The notes: generated by a model from the sequence alone, not told the origin. Positions 22,512-30,729 are shown, numbered from the stretch's first letter. The stretch is 40,079 nucleotides of DNA from Achromobacter marplatensis (GCF_002209535.1 NZ_NJIG01000028.1:1-40079); one strand, 5' to 3'. Numbers and translations: made by a program.

Positions 22512-24629
22512 ATGGCCGTCGCGACTTACATTCTGCCCCGCTTTCAGGCCATCGATGATTTCGGTCGCCCCATGGTGGGCGCCAAGCTTTACACCTACCG
22601 GAACAAGACCACCACGCCGGCGCCCACGTATCAGGATGCGCAGCAAAGCGCCGCCAATACGAATCCGATTGTATTGGATGCCTCCGGCGTAGCGATCATT
22701 TACCTGCTGACGGGCCAGACGTACACGTTCGTCCTGCGTGACAAGAATGATGCGGCGGTGTGGTCGCAGGACGATGTTTCCGGCGTTGCGACTCCTGGAG
22801 ACATTGACGCGGTCGATAAAAAGCTCCGAGAGGACTTGGCCGGCGCTGACAGCGCCACGCTCGGGCTAGGAATGATCGGATACTCGCCGGAGATCGAGTA
22901 CCCGATTTCCTCTGCCGCCTACCAGGTGGAGGGTATTCGTCACCTGTTCGACAAACCTGCCGTGCAAGCGACGGAGTTCAACCCGGCAATCACCTATTCG
23001 GACAACGACTACACGCCCTATGTCGACTCGCAGGGCGAATCGTTGTACCGGCACAGCCCGCGCATCGTCCGCGCACCTGACGGCATCTATCACATGGTGT
23101 ACAGCCGCGGGAAGATGCACGGCTATGGCGGTCTGACTGAGGCAAACGCGGTAGATCCTGAAGGCAAGATCATCTACGTCAATAGCCGGGACGGTCGAAA
23201 GTGGGAAAACGAGCAGGTAATTTGCCTCCCTCTGCCCGCTGACCCCGGGTTTAACCCCTTCCGTACGGTATTTGATTGCCATATCGGCGTGACCCCGACC
23301 GGCCGTATTGCCGTGGTCGTCAGCGATATCCCTCCTCCGTCTGCCCAATGGGGCCGCGACACTGGAAACACGAAATATCGCCTGCTGATCAACGATCACC
23401 GCGGGGCGGCCACGACGCCCGATGGCGACCCGGCTTGGATTGAGCGCGGGGTTTTTTTCGAAGCATCCGGAGACTATGCGCGGGTTTATTGCTCAGCAAT
23501 CAAGTGCATTCCCAAGATCGGCGGCGGCTACCGCATGGCGTTTGCGGATTACCGTCGCACCTCTCCCACGCTGGTGCCTGTCGGGATGTTCTATTCCGAC
23601 GACAATTTCGACACGATGCCGCAGCGGGGCGCCGACATCTTCCAAAACGCCGCCAACACCGAGACCGATTTTGCCTTCTTCGATGCAAAGCTCGGGTTCG
23701 CAGTGGCGCGCGGTGATTTCGCTACGGCCATGACGGAGGATGGTGGCGAATCGTGGACGCAGATTGGCACGGCAGCGAATTTCGACCGGGTTATCACGGG
23801 AAATACCATTGCTCCGGTCCTGCACGCGTTCAATTCGAGGGGAACGCCTTCGCTGCTGATGGGCTTTTCAGAGCGTGGGGTGACGCCGCGCAGCATCCGC
23901 TGGGTGACGACGTCGATTCGCGAAATTCGGGCGTTCAGGGATGCGGTGATCGCCAGCACCCTTTACACGCCTTGGACCATTGTTTCCCAGAGCGGGCCCG
24001 CATTCAGTGGCTCGGGCGGGTACCACTCGCCCATCATGTTCGAAGACGGATCCTGCTTCTATGTGGACACCACGGACACGACCGCAGACCCGGTTACCAC
24101 CTTCATGCGCGCGCAGTTGCGCTTGGTGCGACTCAGCATCGCGAATCTGTTCCCGTATCGGTACGGGCTGATGGTGGGCTCCGATCGGACGTACTTCCGC
24201 CAGTATCACGAAGACGAGCTCGACTACGTTCCGGCGCTGACTGGCACGACGACTACCGGCACCGGAACGTACGTGTCTCAGCTGGGGACTAACACACGGA
24301 TTGGGAACATCTGCCATTTGAATGGCAGTTTCAACCTTACCGGGCAATCCGGTTTCGCTGGTTCCCTTCGAATTTCAGGTGTCCCCTATCAATCCATGAG
24401 CAACCAGACCCAGCTTGTGCAGGTGATGGTCACCAGTGGAATGGGCGGATCCTGGAATTCGGCGGATAGAGTGCTGGCCGCCATTCCGCCCCAGGCGAAT
24501 TACATGGTCCTGTACAAGCAGCTGGCCTCAAACAATTCCCTTGTCGGCCTCGCGCCCGCAGACATCGGCACCAACTTCACCATCACATTGGCGGCGCATT
24601 ACCGGTGCCGCTTCCAGGGCTTGCAATAG
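22512..24629 (+). CDS. Tailspike/tail fibre with sialidase-like (Asp-box) propeller
   Basis: This 705-residue protein has an N-terminal head-binding module (about residues 1-110; RFQAIDDFGRPMVGAKLYTY) typical of podovirus spikes. The middle (about 175-530) contains HSPRIVRAPDG followed by Asp-box-like turns: NSRDGRKW near residue 224, YSDDNFDT near 360 and TEDGGESW near 408. These are hallmarks of six-bladed sialidase-type propellers. The C-terminus has a Thr/Gly-rich trimer-like segment (ALTGTTTTGTGTYVSQLG) and a beta domain. It would bind or trim a host surface sugar. Whether it is catalytic is uncertain. Confidence 0.82.
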   Translation: MAVATYILPRFQAIDDFGRPMVGAKLYTYRNKTTTPAPTYQDAQQSAANTNPIVLDASGVAIIYLLTGQTYTFVLRDKNDAAVWSQDDVSGVATPGDIDAVDKKLREDLAGADSATLGLGMIGYSPEIEYPISSAAYQVEGIRHLFDKPAVQATEFNPAITYSDNDYTPYVDSQGESLYRHSPRIVRAPDGIYHMVYSRGKMHGYGGLTEANAVDPEGKIIYVNSRDGRKWENEQVICLPLPADPGFNPFRTVFDCHIGVTPTGRIAVVVSDIPPPSAQWGRDTGNTKYRLLINDHRGAATTPDGDPAWIERGVFFEASGDYARVYCSAIKCIPKIGGGYRMAFADYRRTSPTLVPVGMFYSDDNFDTMPQRGADIFQNAANTETDFAFFDAKLGFAVARGDFATAMTEDGGESWTQIGTAANFDRVITGNTIAPVLHAFNSRGTPSLLMGFSERGVTPRSIRWVTTSIREIRAFRDAVIASTLYTPWTIVSQSGPAFSGSGGYHSPIMFEDGSCFYVDTTDTTADPVTTFMRAQLRLVRLSIANLFPYRYGLMVGSDRTYFRQYHEDELDYVPALTGTTTTGTGTYVSQLGTNTRIGNICHLNGSFNLTGQSGFAGSLRISGVPYQSMSNQTQLVQVMVTSGMGGSWNSADRVLAAIPPQANYMVLYKQLASNNSLVGLAPADIGTNFTITLAAHYRCRFQGLQ

Positions 24630-24638
24630 GAGAGAGGC

Positions 24639-25040
24639 ATGGACGAAATCTACCGCGGCACGAGCAATGCGACCGACCCCGAAGTGGAAACGCTGGCCAG
24701 CGCCCTGGCGCCCGAGGACATCATGCCGGGCCGGGGCATCGTGCTGGTTGCCACCGGCAGCCTGCGCATCATCGCCGACTCACCGTTGGCGGGCGCGCTG
24801 GTGCGCTGCTATGTGCCGCGCCCTGGCGACCTGTTCAACATCCGGTTGGCGCGCGGCTACGGCTTTCGAGACGAGATTGGCTACATCGTGGGCGACCGCG
24901 GCCGCTTCATCCCCGCGGAGCTAGACGACGGCACGGTACTGCCGGGCCCGCAGGTGCTGCTGGACGACCCCGCGAACATTCTGGCCATGATCCCCGGCAC
25001 GTCTTCGGATGACGACCTGGTGCCGGTGAAGGTGCCGTGA
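24639..25040 (+). CDS. Tailspike-associated small protein, unknown
   Basis: This 133-residue protein begins ten bases after the tailspike behind GAGAGG. The acidic N-terminus precedes a strand-rich core (RGIVLVATGSLRIIADSPLAGALVRCYVPRPGDLFNIRLARGYGF). By position it could be a spike assembly or accessory factor, but no family is recognised. Confidence 0.65.
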   Translation: MDEIYRGTSNATDPEVETLASALAPEDIMPGRGIVLVATGSLRIIADSPLAGALVRCYVPRPGDLFNIRLARGYGFRDEIGYIVGDRGRFIPAELDDGTVLPGPQVLLDDPANILAMIPGTSSDDDLVPVKVP

Positions 25041-25051
25041 CAGGGGCGGAC

Positions 25052-25351
25052 ATGGATCACAAAGACCTTGAGGGCCGGGTTTCATTCCTGGAGCGGGAAA
25101 TGGTCAGCTTCAAGTCGACCATGCGGGCCGCGGTGGCGGTCCTTCTCTTCATGGGCGGCGGCTACTGGTGGTACGCCAACAAGAGCGTCGACAAGCTGGA
25201 GCAGGTCGTAAACAGCGTGCACCTGATCCAGACCGACGTGCTGCTGATCAAGAAGGACGGGGAGCGCAAGGACTGGGAACGGAAGCTCATCAACCAGATG
25301 GTCAAAAAAGGGGGGGCTTCGGATGTTTCAAGTTCCCAGGAGCGTGAATAG
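25052..25351 (+). CDS. Small membrane protein of the lysis cassette
   Basis: This 99-residue protein has a short coiled-coil-like N-terminus (DLEGRVSFLEREMVSFKS), a single hydrophobic helix (about residues 25-41) and a long charged C-terminal helix. This resembles holin-like or i-spanin-like proteins. It sits immediately before the endolysin, whose ATG follows its stop codon directly. ATG 25052 has GGGGCGG upstream; a GTG at 25037 overlapping the previous stop is an alternative start. Confidence 0.66.
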   Translation: MDHKDLEGRVSFLEREMVSFKSTMRAAVAVLLFMGGGYWWYANKSVDKLEQVVNSVHLIQTDVLLIKKDGERKDWERKLINQMVKKGGASDVSSSQERE

Positions 25352-25849
25352 ATGCAACAGACCTTCGACACAGCATTCGACCGCCTCATCGGCCACGAGG
25401 GCGGGTATGTGAATCACCCGGACGACCCCGGCGGCGAAACCATGTGGGGCATCACCATCGCGGTCGCGCGCGCCAGCGGGTACGCCGGGCCCATGCGCGA
25501 CCTGCCGAGGGACACCGCCAAGGCCATCTACCGCGCGCAGTATTGGGACAAGGTGAAAGCCGACAGCATGCCGTTCCCGGTGGCGTTTCAGGTGTTCGAC
25601 GCGGCGGTGAACCACGGCACCAGCCAAGCAGCAAAGCTTCTTCAGCGCGCCGCGGGCGTGGCGGATGACGGGATCATCGGCCCCAAGACGTTGGCGGCGG
25701 TGGCCTCGGTTAACGCGGCGGTGATCCTGCTGCTGTTCAACGCCGAGCGCGAGCAGTTCTACACCGACCTGAAAACTTGGCAGAGCTTTGGCAAAGGCTG
25801 GTCTCGGCGCGTTGTCAAGAATATGCGGTATGCCGCGGGGGATATCTGA
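25352..25849 (+). CDS. Endolysin (GH108 muramidase with peptidoglycan-binding domain)
   Basis: This 165-residue protein carries the GH108 signature near the N-terminus: RLIGHEGGYVNHPDDPGGETMWGIT, in which Glu16 is the likely catalytic acid. It continues with a C-terminal peptidoglycan-binding region (AKLLQRAAGVADDGIIGPKTLAAV). There is no signal peptide, so it depends on a holin for release. It cleaves host peptidoglycan at lysis. Its stop overlaps the ATG of the next gene. Confidence 0.92.
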   Translation: MQQTFDTAFDRLIGHEGGYVNHPDDPGGETMWGITIAVARASGYAGPMRDLPRDTAKAIYRAQYWDKVKADSMPFPVAFQVFDAAVNHGTSQAAKLLQRAAGVADDGIIGPKTLAAVASVNAAVILLLFNAEREQFYTDLKTWQSFGKGWSRRVVKNMRYAAGDI

Positions 25850-26376
25850 TGAACTTCGACTGGAAGGGCGCGCTGGGGAACCTGGCGCCGATGCTGGCCA
25901 CTGCGCTGGGCGGCCCGCTTGCGGGTGGCGCCGTGGCGGCGATCACTGCAGCGTTGGGCCTGGGGCCGGATGCCTCAGACGCTGAGATTGCCAAGAAGCT
26001 TGCCACCGCCAGCCCAGACACCCTGTTGCAGTTGAAGAAGGCCGAACAGGATTTCGCTGCGCGCATGGCCGAAATGGGCTTCAAGAACGAGGCGGACCTC
26101 GAAAAGATCGCCGCTGACGACCGTGCCGACGCGCGGCACCGGGAGACTTCCGTCATGGACTGGACGCCGCGCATCCTGGCCTACCTGGTGACGGCCGGTT
26201 TCTTCACGATGCTGGCGTTCATGGTCTTCGCCGAGATCCCCGAGCGCAGCAAGGACCCCATCTATATCCTGCTGGGCACCCTGGGCGGTACGTTCAGCTC
26301 GATCATCGCCTACTACTTTGGCAGCACGGCAGGCGGGCAGAAGAAGTCCGAGCTGTTGGCCAAGAACAAGCCCTAG
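25849..26376 (+). CDS. Holin-like three-helix membrane protein
   Basis: This 175-residue protein has a hydrophobic Ala/Gly-rich N-terminal region (about residues 12-38), a charged helical middle and two clear transmembrane helices (about 108-129 and 137-158). It ends in a basic tail (GGQKKSELLAKNKP). The pattern matches '3TMs'-type phage holins. Its ATG overlaps the endolysin stop (TGATG). It would form the inner-membrane lesion that releases the endolysin. Confidence 0.8.
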   Translation: MNFDWKGALGNLAPMLATALGGPLAGGAVAAITAALGLGPDASDAEIAKKLATASPDTLLQLKKAEQDFAARMAEMGFKNEADLEKIAADDRADARHRETSVMDWTPRILAYLVTAGFFTMLAFMVFAEIPERSKDPIYILLGTLGGTFSSIIAYYFGSTAGGQKKSELLAKNKP

Positions 26377-26591
26377 GCCTTCTCCGCGCGCTGGGCGAGC
26401 CAGAACCAATGGCTGTGCTTGGCGCGCTTCAGCCTCTGCTTGCGGAAGTAGATCCGCACGCGCCCCACGTGGCCGGCGTCGATCTCCACGGGGTATTCCC
26501 GGTCTTCGGCCGTCGCAGCCGGCGGCAGGGTCTTCCCGGCTTCAGAGACGTACTGACCGCCGACCTGTTCGAGGATTCCGTTGTTTTCCAT
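26373..26591 (-). CDS. SOS-controlled small protein at the right prophage edge
   Basis: This 72-residue protein has a central acidic, strand-like part (REYPVEIDAGHVGRVRIYFRKQRL) and a basic Trp-containing C-terminus (HWFWLAQRAEKA). It runs leftward, convergent with the lysis genes, and overlaps the holin gene by four bases. A perfect LexA-type operator ends seven bases upstream of the ATG, so LexA would block its transcription until DNA damage. Small orphan genes of this kind at the attachment-site edge may aid induction, but the family is not recognised. Confidence 0.72.
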   Translation of the reverse strand: MENNGILEQVGGQYVSEAGKTLPPAATAEDREYPVEIDAGHVGRVRIYFRKQRLKRAKHSHWFWLAQRAEKA

Positions 26592-26597
26592 GGCATC

Positions 26598-26625
26598 AAT
26601 ATACTGGATGGGTACACAGTATATT
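26598..26625 (-). promoter_or_regulatory. LexA (SOS) operator
   Basis: AATATACTG (26598-26606) and CAGTATATT (26617-26625) form a perfect 9-bp inverted repeat around a 10-base spacer. This fits the CTG-N10-CAG LexA consensus. It lies directly upstream of the leftward gene at 26591 and overlaps a TATACT -10-like box, so bound LexA would occlude the promoter and ribosome site. Confidence 0.85.
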
Positions 26626-26713
26626 TCATGAAAACCGGGGTCGCTTCATCGCTTGGGCTGTCGCGTGTCCAGCAGCCGCCGAGCTTTGTGGGCATCGGCT
26701 TGAAGTAGGACAT

Positions 26714-26740
26714 GGCTGTATGAATGTACAGCCTTTTTCT
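26714..26740 (+). terminator. Intrinsic terminator at the right prophage end
   Basis: GGCTGTA (26714-26720), loop TGAATG, TACAGCC (26727-26733), then TTTTTCT. It would prevent phage late transcripts from entering the host Tad operon. Confidence 0.88.
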
Positions 26741-26811
26741 GTCTAAAACTAGCCGTGCTGCCTTTTCAAATCAACAGGTTGCGGACCCTAAAACTCCCTA
26801 TCGTTTTAGAC
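26741..26811. repeat. GTCTAAAAC/GTTTTAGAC repeats next to attR
   Basis: GTCTAAAAC (26741-26749) and GTTTTAGAC (26803-26811) are exact inverted copies. A further CTAAAAC (26788-26794) forms a hairpin with GTTTTAG (26803-26809). Placed between the last phage gene and the putative crossover site, they are candidates for integrase arm-type or host-factor sites. Confidence 0.45.
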
Positions 26812-26857
26812 TGGTAGGCGCATTAAACGCATAATAATCAACGCGTTACCTGAGATT

Positions 26858-26870
26858 TCAGACAGTCTGA
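26858..26870. other. Candidate attR core of prophage A
   Basis: TCAGAC-A-GTCTGA is a perfect 6-bp inverted repeat with one central base, the geometry of a tyrosine-recombinase core. It lies exactly where recognisable host coding sequence (SLTEY) begins. Upstream of it the frame has no start codon and meets a stop at 26807-26809. The matching attL core would lie left of the window. Confidence 0.5.
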
Positions 26871-27097
26871 CGGAGTACATCGTGGTTGTGGCCTTGGTGG
26901 CGGTGGCGGCAATTGCCGTCTATCAGTACTTCGGACAGGTGGTGCGTTCGCAAACCGCCGCCATGGCGCGGGAGCTTGCGGGCGAAGATGGCAGCACGCA
27001 GAGTCGCGCAGCGCAGCAGGCGGCGCAAAAGGCTGCGGCACAGACCAAGGCGCGTTCGCTCAAGTCGTTTACCGGCAACGCCGCGGATGCAAAGTGA
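26864..27097 (+). pseudogene. 5'-truncated Flp/TadE-type prepilin-like gene
   Basis: The surviving frame encodes 77 residues beginning SLTEYIVVVALVAVAAIAVYQY, the hydrophobic spine of a class III prepilin (expected motif G-x-SLTEY with Glu at +5 of the mature protein). It continues with an Ala/Gln/Lys-rich C-terminus. The leader peptide and the Gly before the cleavage site are missing. The prophage attachment site replaces them, and no ATG, GTG or TTG occurs in frame between the stop at 26807 and GTG 26882. The host gene is therefore broken by the prophage. Its stop overlaps the next gene. Confidence 0.72.
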
Positions 27098-28518
27098 TGC
27101 TGCATCGGCGCATGCCCGCCGCCCGTCAGCATGGCCAGGCGCTGGTGCTGGGCATGCTGATCGTGGCCGTGGCCACGACGTCTCTGGTGGTGCTTTACAA
27201 CCTGGGCCAGACGGTCGAGGGTAGGGTGCGGCTGACGCACGCCGCGGATGCGGCCGCGTACAGCGGCGCGCTTGAGCAGGCGCGCACGCTGAATGCCATT
27301 GCCTACGTCAACCGAACGCAGATCGCGCATCAGGTAGCAATGGCGCATCTGGTCACGTTGGCCGCGTCGGCGCAGTACGGAGGCGCATTGCAGTCGCAAC
27401 GCAACCGCGGCAACCCGCCGGTGAGTCTGATCGCGATGTTGTTCGGGCCTGACATGGGGATTGCCTATGGGGCTGGGCGAGCGTTGCCGGACGCCGAGGT
27501 ACGACTGGCCAGCGCCTTCGCGCAGCACGACCGTGTCGTGCATCAGGTGTTGGAAACGGCTGCGGCGTCCGCCATGTTGGAACTGCCCGCATCGCGCGAC
27601 CGTGTCATGCGCAAGGTGCTTGCCGCCAACTTCAGTGAAGCAGACGGCAGTGAAGCAGGTGGCCGTAAACCAACGGGTGCGCAGGGGTTGGCGCTGCAGT
27701 TGTTGTCAGATGCGTGGCCGGGCTTTATCGAGCGCCAGACCGCTACCCGCAAATCGGGCTTACGGCCGACCGTGGAGCAGGCGGTCGAGCGTTACGGGTT
27801 CTTGAAAAAACGGAATGGAACACGGCGCAATCCTTGGCCAGTTAGCTCGCGCTGCCCGCTGTATCGGCATGAGCTGCGCCGCCGCGGATCGACCTGGCTT
27901 GGGCCGGATGGGCGCTGGGGAGCCTTGGACACGCAGTCGTTTCATGCGCTGCGATCCAATCGATGGATCGGTTGCTACTACCGCGAATACGCGATGGGCT
28001 GGGGCACCGCGCAAGGCCAAAAGAGCAAGGCGCCTGAAGGCGTGGATTACGTTGAAGAACCGCCCGTCGATTTTTCTCAGGAAGATTTCTGGCGGTGGGT
28101 GGAGCAATCGACGTCGTGGGACATATTCAGCGGCGTCACCAATCCCATGGCCAATTCGTATGCGATGGCATCGGCGCAGCGATGGCCCGGCCGGGGCTTG
28201 CCTGCTTATCGCGAGGTCGCCGCGTCGCGGGTGCGGGATCCATTGCGTTTCGCGGTCAGGGTGAGTTTGGCGGGCGCCGTGTTGAAAACGACTGACGCGG
28301 ACAGCGCGTTGGCGGCGCCCACCGGCTTGTTCCGCTATGCCGGGCTTGGGCGCACCGACGCCATCACGGTGACTAGCGCCGCCGAGACCTATTTCCTGCG
28401 CCCTGAACAACGTGCCGATGGCCGCGGCGAATTGGCCACCTTGTTTCGCCCTTACTGGCAGGCGCGGTTGTCCGCCGTCAAATCTCAGGAAGTCCTGCTT
28501 GCCGGGAGGTCTTCATGA
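27097..28518 (+). CDS. TadG-like pilus-assembly protein
   Basis: This 473-residue protein begins with a basic stretch and a hydrophobic helix preceded by QHGQALVLGMLIVAVATTSLVVLY. It continues with the conserved RLTHAADAAAYSGALEQARTLNAIAYVNRTQIAHQ segment of the Flp pilus-assembly TadE/G-like N-terminal family. The rest is a large periplasmic region. It starts at ATG 27097, overlapping the truncated prepilin gene (a GTG at 27094 is possible). It presumably anchors the pilus machinery in the cell envelope. Confidence 0.85.
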   Translation: MLHRRMPAARQHGQALVLGMLIVAVATTSLVVLYNLGQTVEGRVRLTHAADAAAYSGALEQARTLNAIAYVNRTQIAHQVAMAHLVTLAASAQYGGALQSQRNRGNPPVSLIAMLFGPDMGIAYGAGRALPDAEVRLASAFAQHDRVVHQVLETAAASAMLELPASRDRVMRKVLAANFSEADGSEAGGRKPTGAQGLALQLLSDAWPGFIERQTATRKSGLRPTVEQAVERYGFLKKRNGTRRNPWPVSSRCPLYRHELRRRGSTWLGPDGRWGALDTQSFHALRSNRWIGCYYREYAMGWGTAQGQKSKAPEGVDYVEEPPVDFSQEDFWRWVEQSTSWDIFSGVTNPMANSYAMASAQRWPGRGLPAYREVAASRVRDPLRFAVRVSLAGAVLKTTDADSALAAPTGLFRYAGLGRTDAITVTSAAETYFLRPEQRADGRGELATLFRPYWQARLSAVKSQEVLLAGRSS

Positions 28519-29150
28519 CGCTGGGCGGGGTGATGGCGAGGCGCCTTGATCGCCAGCAAGGCCAGGCAGCGGTGGAAGCGCTGTTGCTCTTGCCGCTGAT
28601 GGCCGTGATGGTCTGGGCGGTGAGCGGAATTGGCAGCTTGCAATTCGCGGCGCAACAAATGTCGCAGGCGAGCCGCAAGGCGGCGATGTCAAGTGCGCTG
28701 GGGCAACCGCTGCCGTCATCGTGGTCCCGCGCGTCTTCAGTTATGACAAGCCGGGCCAAGGTGTTGCCGGGCATCGCGCCGCCCCGCGTGAGCGCGTTGC
28801 AGGATGAATGGTTCGGCGCGGGCTTGCAGTTGCTGACGGTGAAGGCGCAGACCGTGCCGACCCCGGGCAGTGGCGAGTTGGCGCCGTCGATTACCCGGTT
28901 GACCCGGGTGGCGATCGGGGCGGGGCATGCGCACGGGGACGCGGATGCGCAGCGCCGGATCGGCAATGCGCCGACGGCTTGGCGGCAGGCTGAAAAAACG
29001 TCGCTGGTGCAGGCTCGGCGCGTGGGAGCGCTTGCGCAACGCATGGACGGCCCTTGGGGCCGATCAGCGGTGTCGACGGACTGGTTATCCGCGTGGGCGG
29101 ACCTGGTGCCGTTAGACCGCTTGGGCAAACGTGGAGGGGTGATTCGATGA
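28515..29150 (+). CDS. TadE/TadF-like minor pseudopilin
   Basis: This 211-residue protein has a basic N-terminus followed by QQGQAAVEALLLLPLMAVMVWAV. This is a class III prepilin-type site (G before QAAVE, with Glu at +5) and a hydrophobic helix, as in TadE and TadF. The extracytoplasmic remainder is Ala/Arg-rich. The start overlaps the TadG-like stop by four bases (ATGA), and its own stop overlaps the next start. It would be processed by a TadV/CpaA peptidase, which is not encoded in this window. Confidence 0.83.
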   Translation: MTLGGVMARRLDRQQGQAAVEALLLLPLMAVMVWAVSGIGSLQFAAQQMSQASRKAAMSSALGQPLPSSWSRASSVMTSRAKVLPGIAPPRVSALQDEWFGAGLQLLTVKAQTVPTPGSGELAPSITRLTRVAIGAGHAHGDADAQRRIGNAPTAWRQAEKTSLVQARRVGALAQRMDGPWGRSAVSTDWLSAWADLVPLDRLGKRGGVIR

Positions 29151-29881
29151 GTGCGTACCTGCTTCCCTGGTCTCGCTGGAAAAAGCGTGCCCTTCTTGGG
29201 TCGCGCCGCTTGATGCTTGCTGGCGGATTGGTGGCCAGCGCAACGGCGTTGGCTCCCGCAACGGCCATAGCGACGGATGGGATCGGGGCGAAGCCTGCCG
29301 CAGCGTCCTTGAGCCGGTTGCGCTTTCCTGACGGCTCCCAGCATGCGGTGCTGGCCGAACGTTTGTGGCTGTACGGCCAACCCGCGCAGGTCGTGGTGTT
29401 TGATGTGCCGATGAAGGCGTCGGATCTGGTGCGCGTCCTGTCCGGGCAGCAATCCGCACTGGCGGATTTGAATGTGTTGCCCGGCCAACTGATCCTTTCC
29501 GGGCAGATCGGTGATGAGCAGTGGGTGGCCCAAATGGAAGAAGCCGGCCCAGGGCGTACGGTCGGCAGCATTTCTTCGCTGCGTCTGCGTACCCCACCCG
29601 CATCGCCGCCTCCTGCGTGGTTGCCGGAAGGGGCGCGGCTGCGCTTGGATGTTGCCGTCATGGATAAGGGCGTCAGGGTGTCCGAGCGGATCTGGCAGCA
29701 TGCGATGACGCCCACTCGGATGATGTCCTTGCTGGACGCGGGCTTGTTGCGGGAGGGGTGGCAGCGTTTGCGGGGGGACGGTGATGCCCAATCCTGGGCG
29801 CGAGGTAGCCAGCGCCTGCAGGTTTCCGTGGTGCCCCTTGATACCGGCAGCGGTATTCGCGTCAGGGGGTGGGCATCGTGA
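29147..29881 (+). CDS. Exported Tad-locus protein of unknown function
   Basis: This 244-residue protein has a basic N-terminus and a signal-like hydrophobic segment (RRLMLAGGLVASATALAPATAIA). The mature protein has regular strand/helix alternation. It is locked into the Tad operon by ATGA overlap upstream and a GTGA overlap with cpaB downstream. No catalytic motif or family is recognised; a periplasmic accessory role in pilus assembly is inferred from the operon. Confidence 0.72.
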   Translation: MSAYLLPWSRWKKRALLGSRRLMLAGGLVASATALAPATAIATDGIGAKPAAASLSRLRFPDGSQHAVLAERLWLYGQPAQVVVFDVPMKASDLVRVLSGQQSALADLNVLPGQLILSGQIGDEQWVAQMEEAGPGRTVGSISSLRLRTPPASPPPAWLPEGARLRLDVAVMDKGVRVSERIWQHAMTPTRMMSLLDAGLLREGWQRLRGDGDAQSWARGSQRLQVSVVPLDTGSGIRVRGWAS

Positions 29882-30729
29882 AGGCCCTGCTTATCCATGG
29901 CATGCGGCGGTTGCGTCGTGTGGGCGTTTATGGGCTGGCGCTGGTGGCTGGCCTGGTGTCGGCGTGGGCGGTGCGCGAGCACGTGCAGCAGCGGGTTCAG
30001 GCCCTGGAGGCGCAAGCGCGCACGCCCGTCGTCGAACGCCTGGTCGCAGCCTATGACTTGCCCGCGGGCACTAGTCTGGAAGAGATGCATCTGGCAGTGC
30101 GTGAAATCCCCGCGCAGTGGGCATCCAGCGCAAGCCTGGATCCGCTGGATCTGAGTAGCCTGCTTGGCGCAACCCTGGTGGCGGATGTGGCGCATGGCGA
30201 ACCTTTGCTGAAGACACATCTGACCTTTACGGCGCCAGCGCCTGCGCTGGCGTCGCGACTTCGGGCTGGCCAGCGGGCGCTGACGGTTGCCGCAGGCGAT
30301 TTGGGCGGCTTGGCCGAGATGCTGCGCGCTGGCGATCTGATCGATATCTACGTGAGCTTCTCTCATCGCCAGCGCGAGCTCACCGTTCCGTTGCTGCAGG
30401 GCATGCGGGTGCTGACCGTGGGCGCAGAGACCGATCCTGATGGCTCCGGCGCAGGCAACATCACGTTGGCAGCCGATCCGGACGAAGCGGTGCGCTTTGT
30501 CGCAGCCAGGCAATCGGGAACCCTGACGGCCATGCTGCGTCATCGTGACGATGCCGGGGCGGTGAAGGCATCGGCTCAGACGGATCTGGCAACGCTGGTC
30601 GGGCTGGATCCCGAGCCTGAACCCATTCCCGGCGTGGCCATCCTGTACGGGGACCGGGTGGATGCGCAGGCCCTCGTTGCTCCCGCCGGGCACGCCGCAA
30701 TGGCCGGCTTCGAATCGGGGCGGCCATGA
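29878..30729 (+). CDS. cpaB: CpaB/RcpC pilus-assembly protein (SAF domain)
   Basis: This 283-residue protein starts at GTG 29878 (GTGA overlap with the upstream stop, G-rich ribosome site). An N-terminal membrane anchor (VGVYGLALVAGLVSAWAV) precedes a periplasmic SAF-like domain with PVVERLVAAYDLPAGTSLEEMHLAVREIP. The conserved later segment RAGQRALTVAAGDLGGLAEMLRAGDLIDIYVSF is typical of CpaB/RcpC. In Tad systems it interacts with the secretin and is thought to stabilise or gate it. Confidence 0.9.
   Translation: MKALLIHGMRRLRRVGVYGLALVAGLVSAWAVREHVQQRVQALEAQARTPVVERLVAAYDLPAGTSLEEMHLAVREIPAQWASSASLDPLDLSSLLGATLVADVAHGEPLLKTHLTFTAPAPALASRLRAGQRALTVAAGDLGGLAEMLRAGDLIDIYVSFSHRQRELTVPLLQGMRVLTVGAETDPDGSGAGNITLAADPDEAVRFVAARQSGTLTAMLRHRDDAGAVKASAQTDLATLVGLDPEPEPIPGVAILYGDRVDAQALVAPAGHAAMAGFESGRP

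Noticed and set aside
22512..25040. Diversity-generating retroelement of the Bordetella BPP-1 type
   Set aside because: No reverse transcriptase gene and no template/variable repeat pair is visible near the tailspike or elsewhere in the window.
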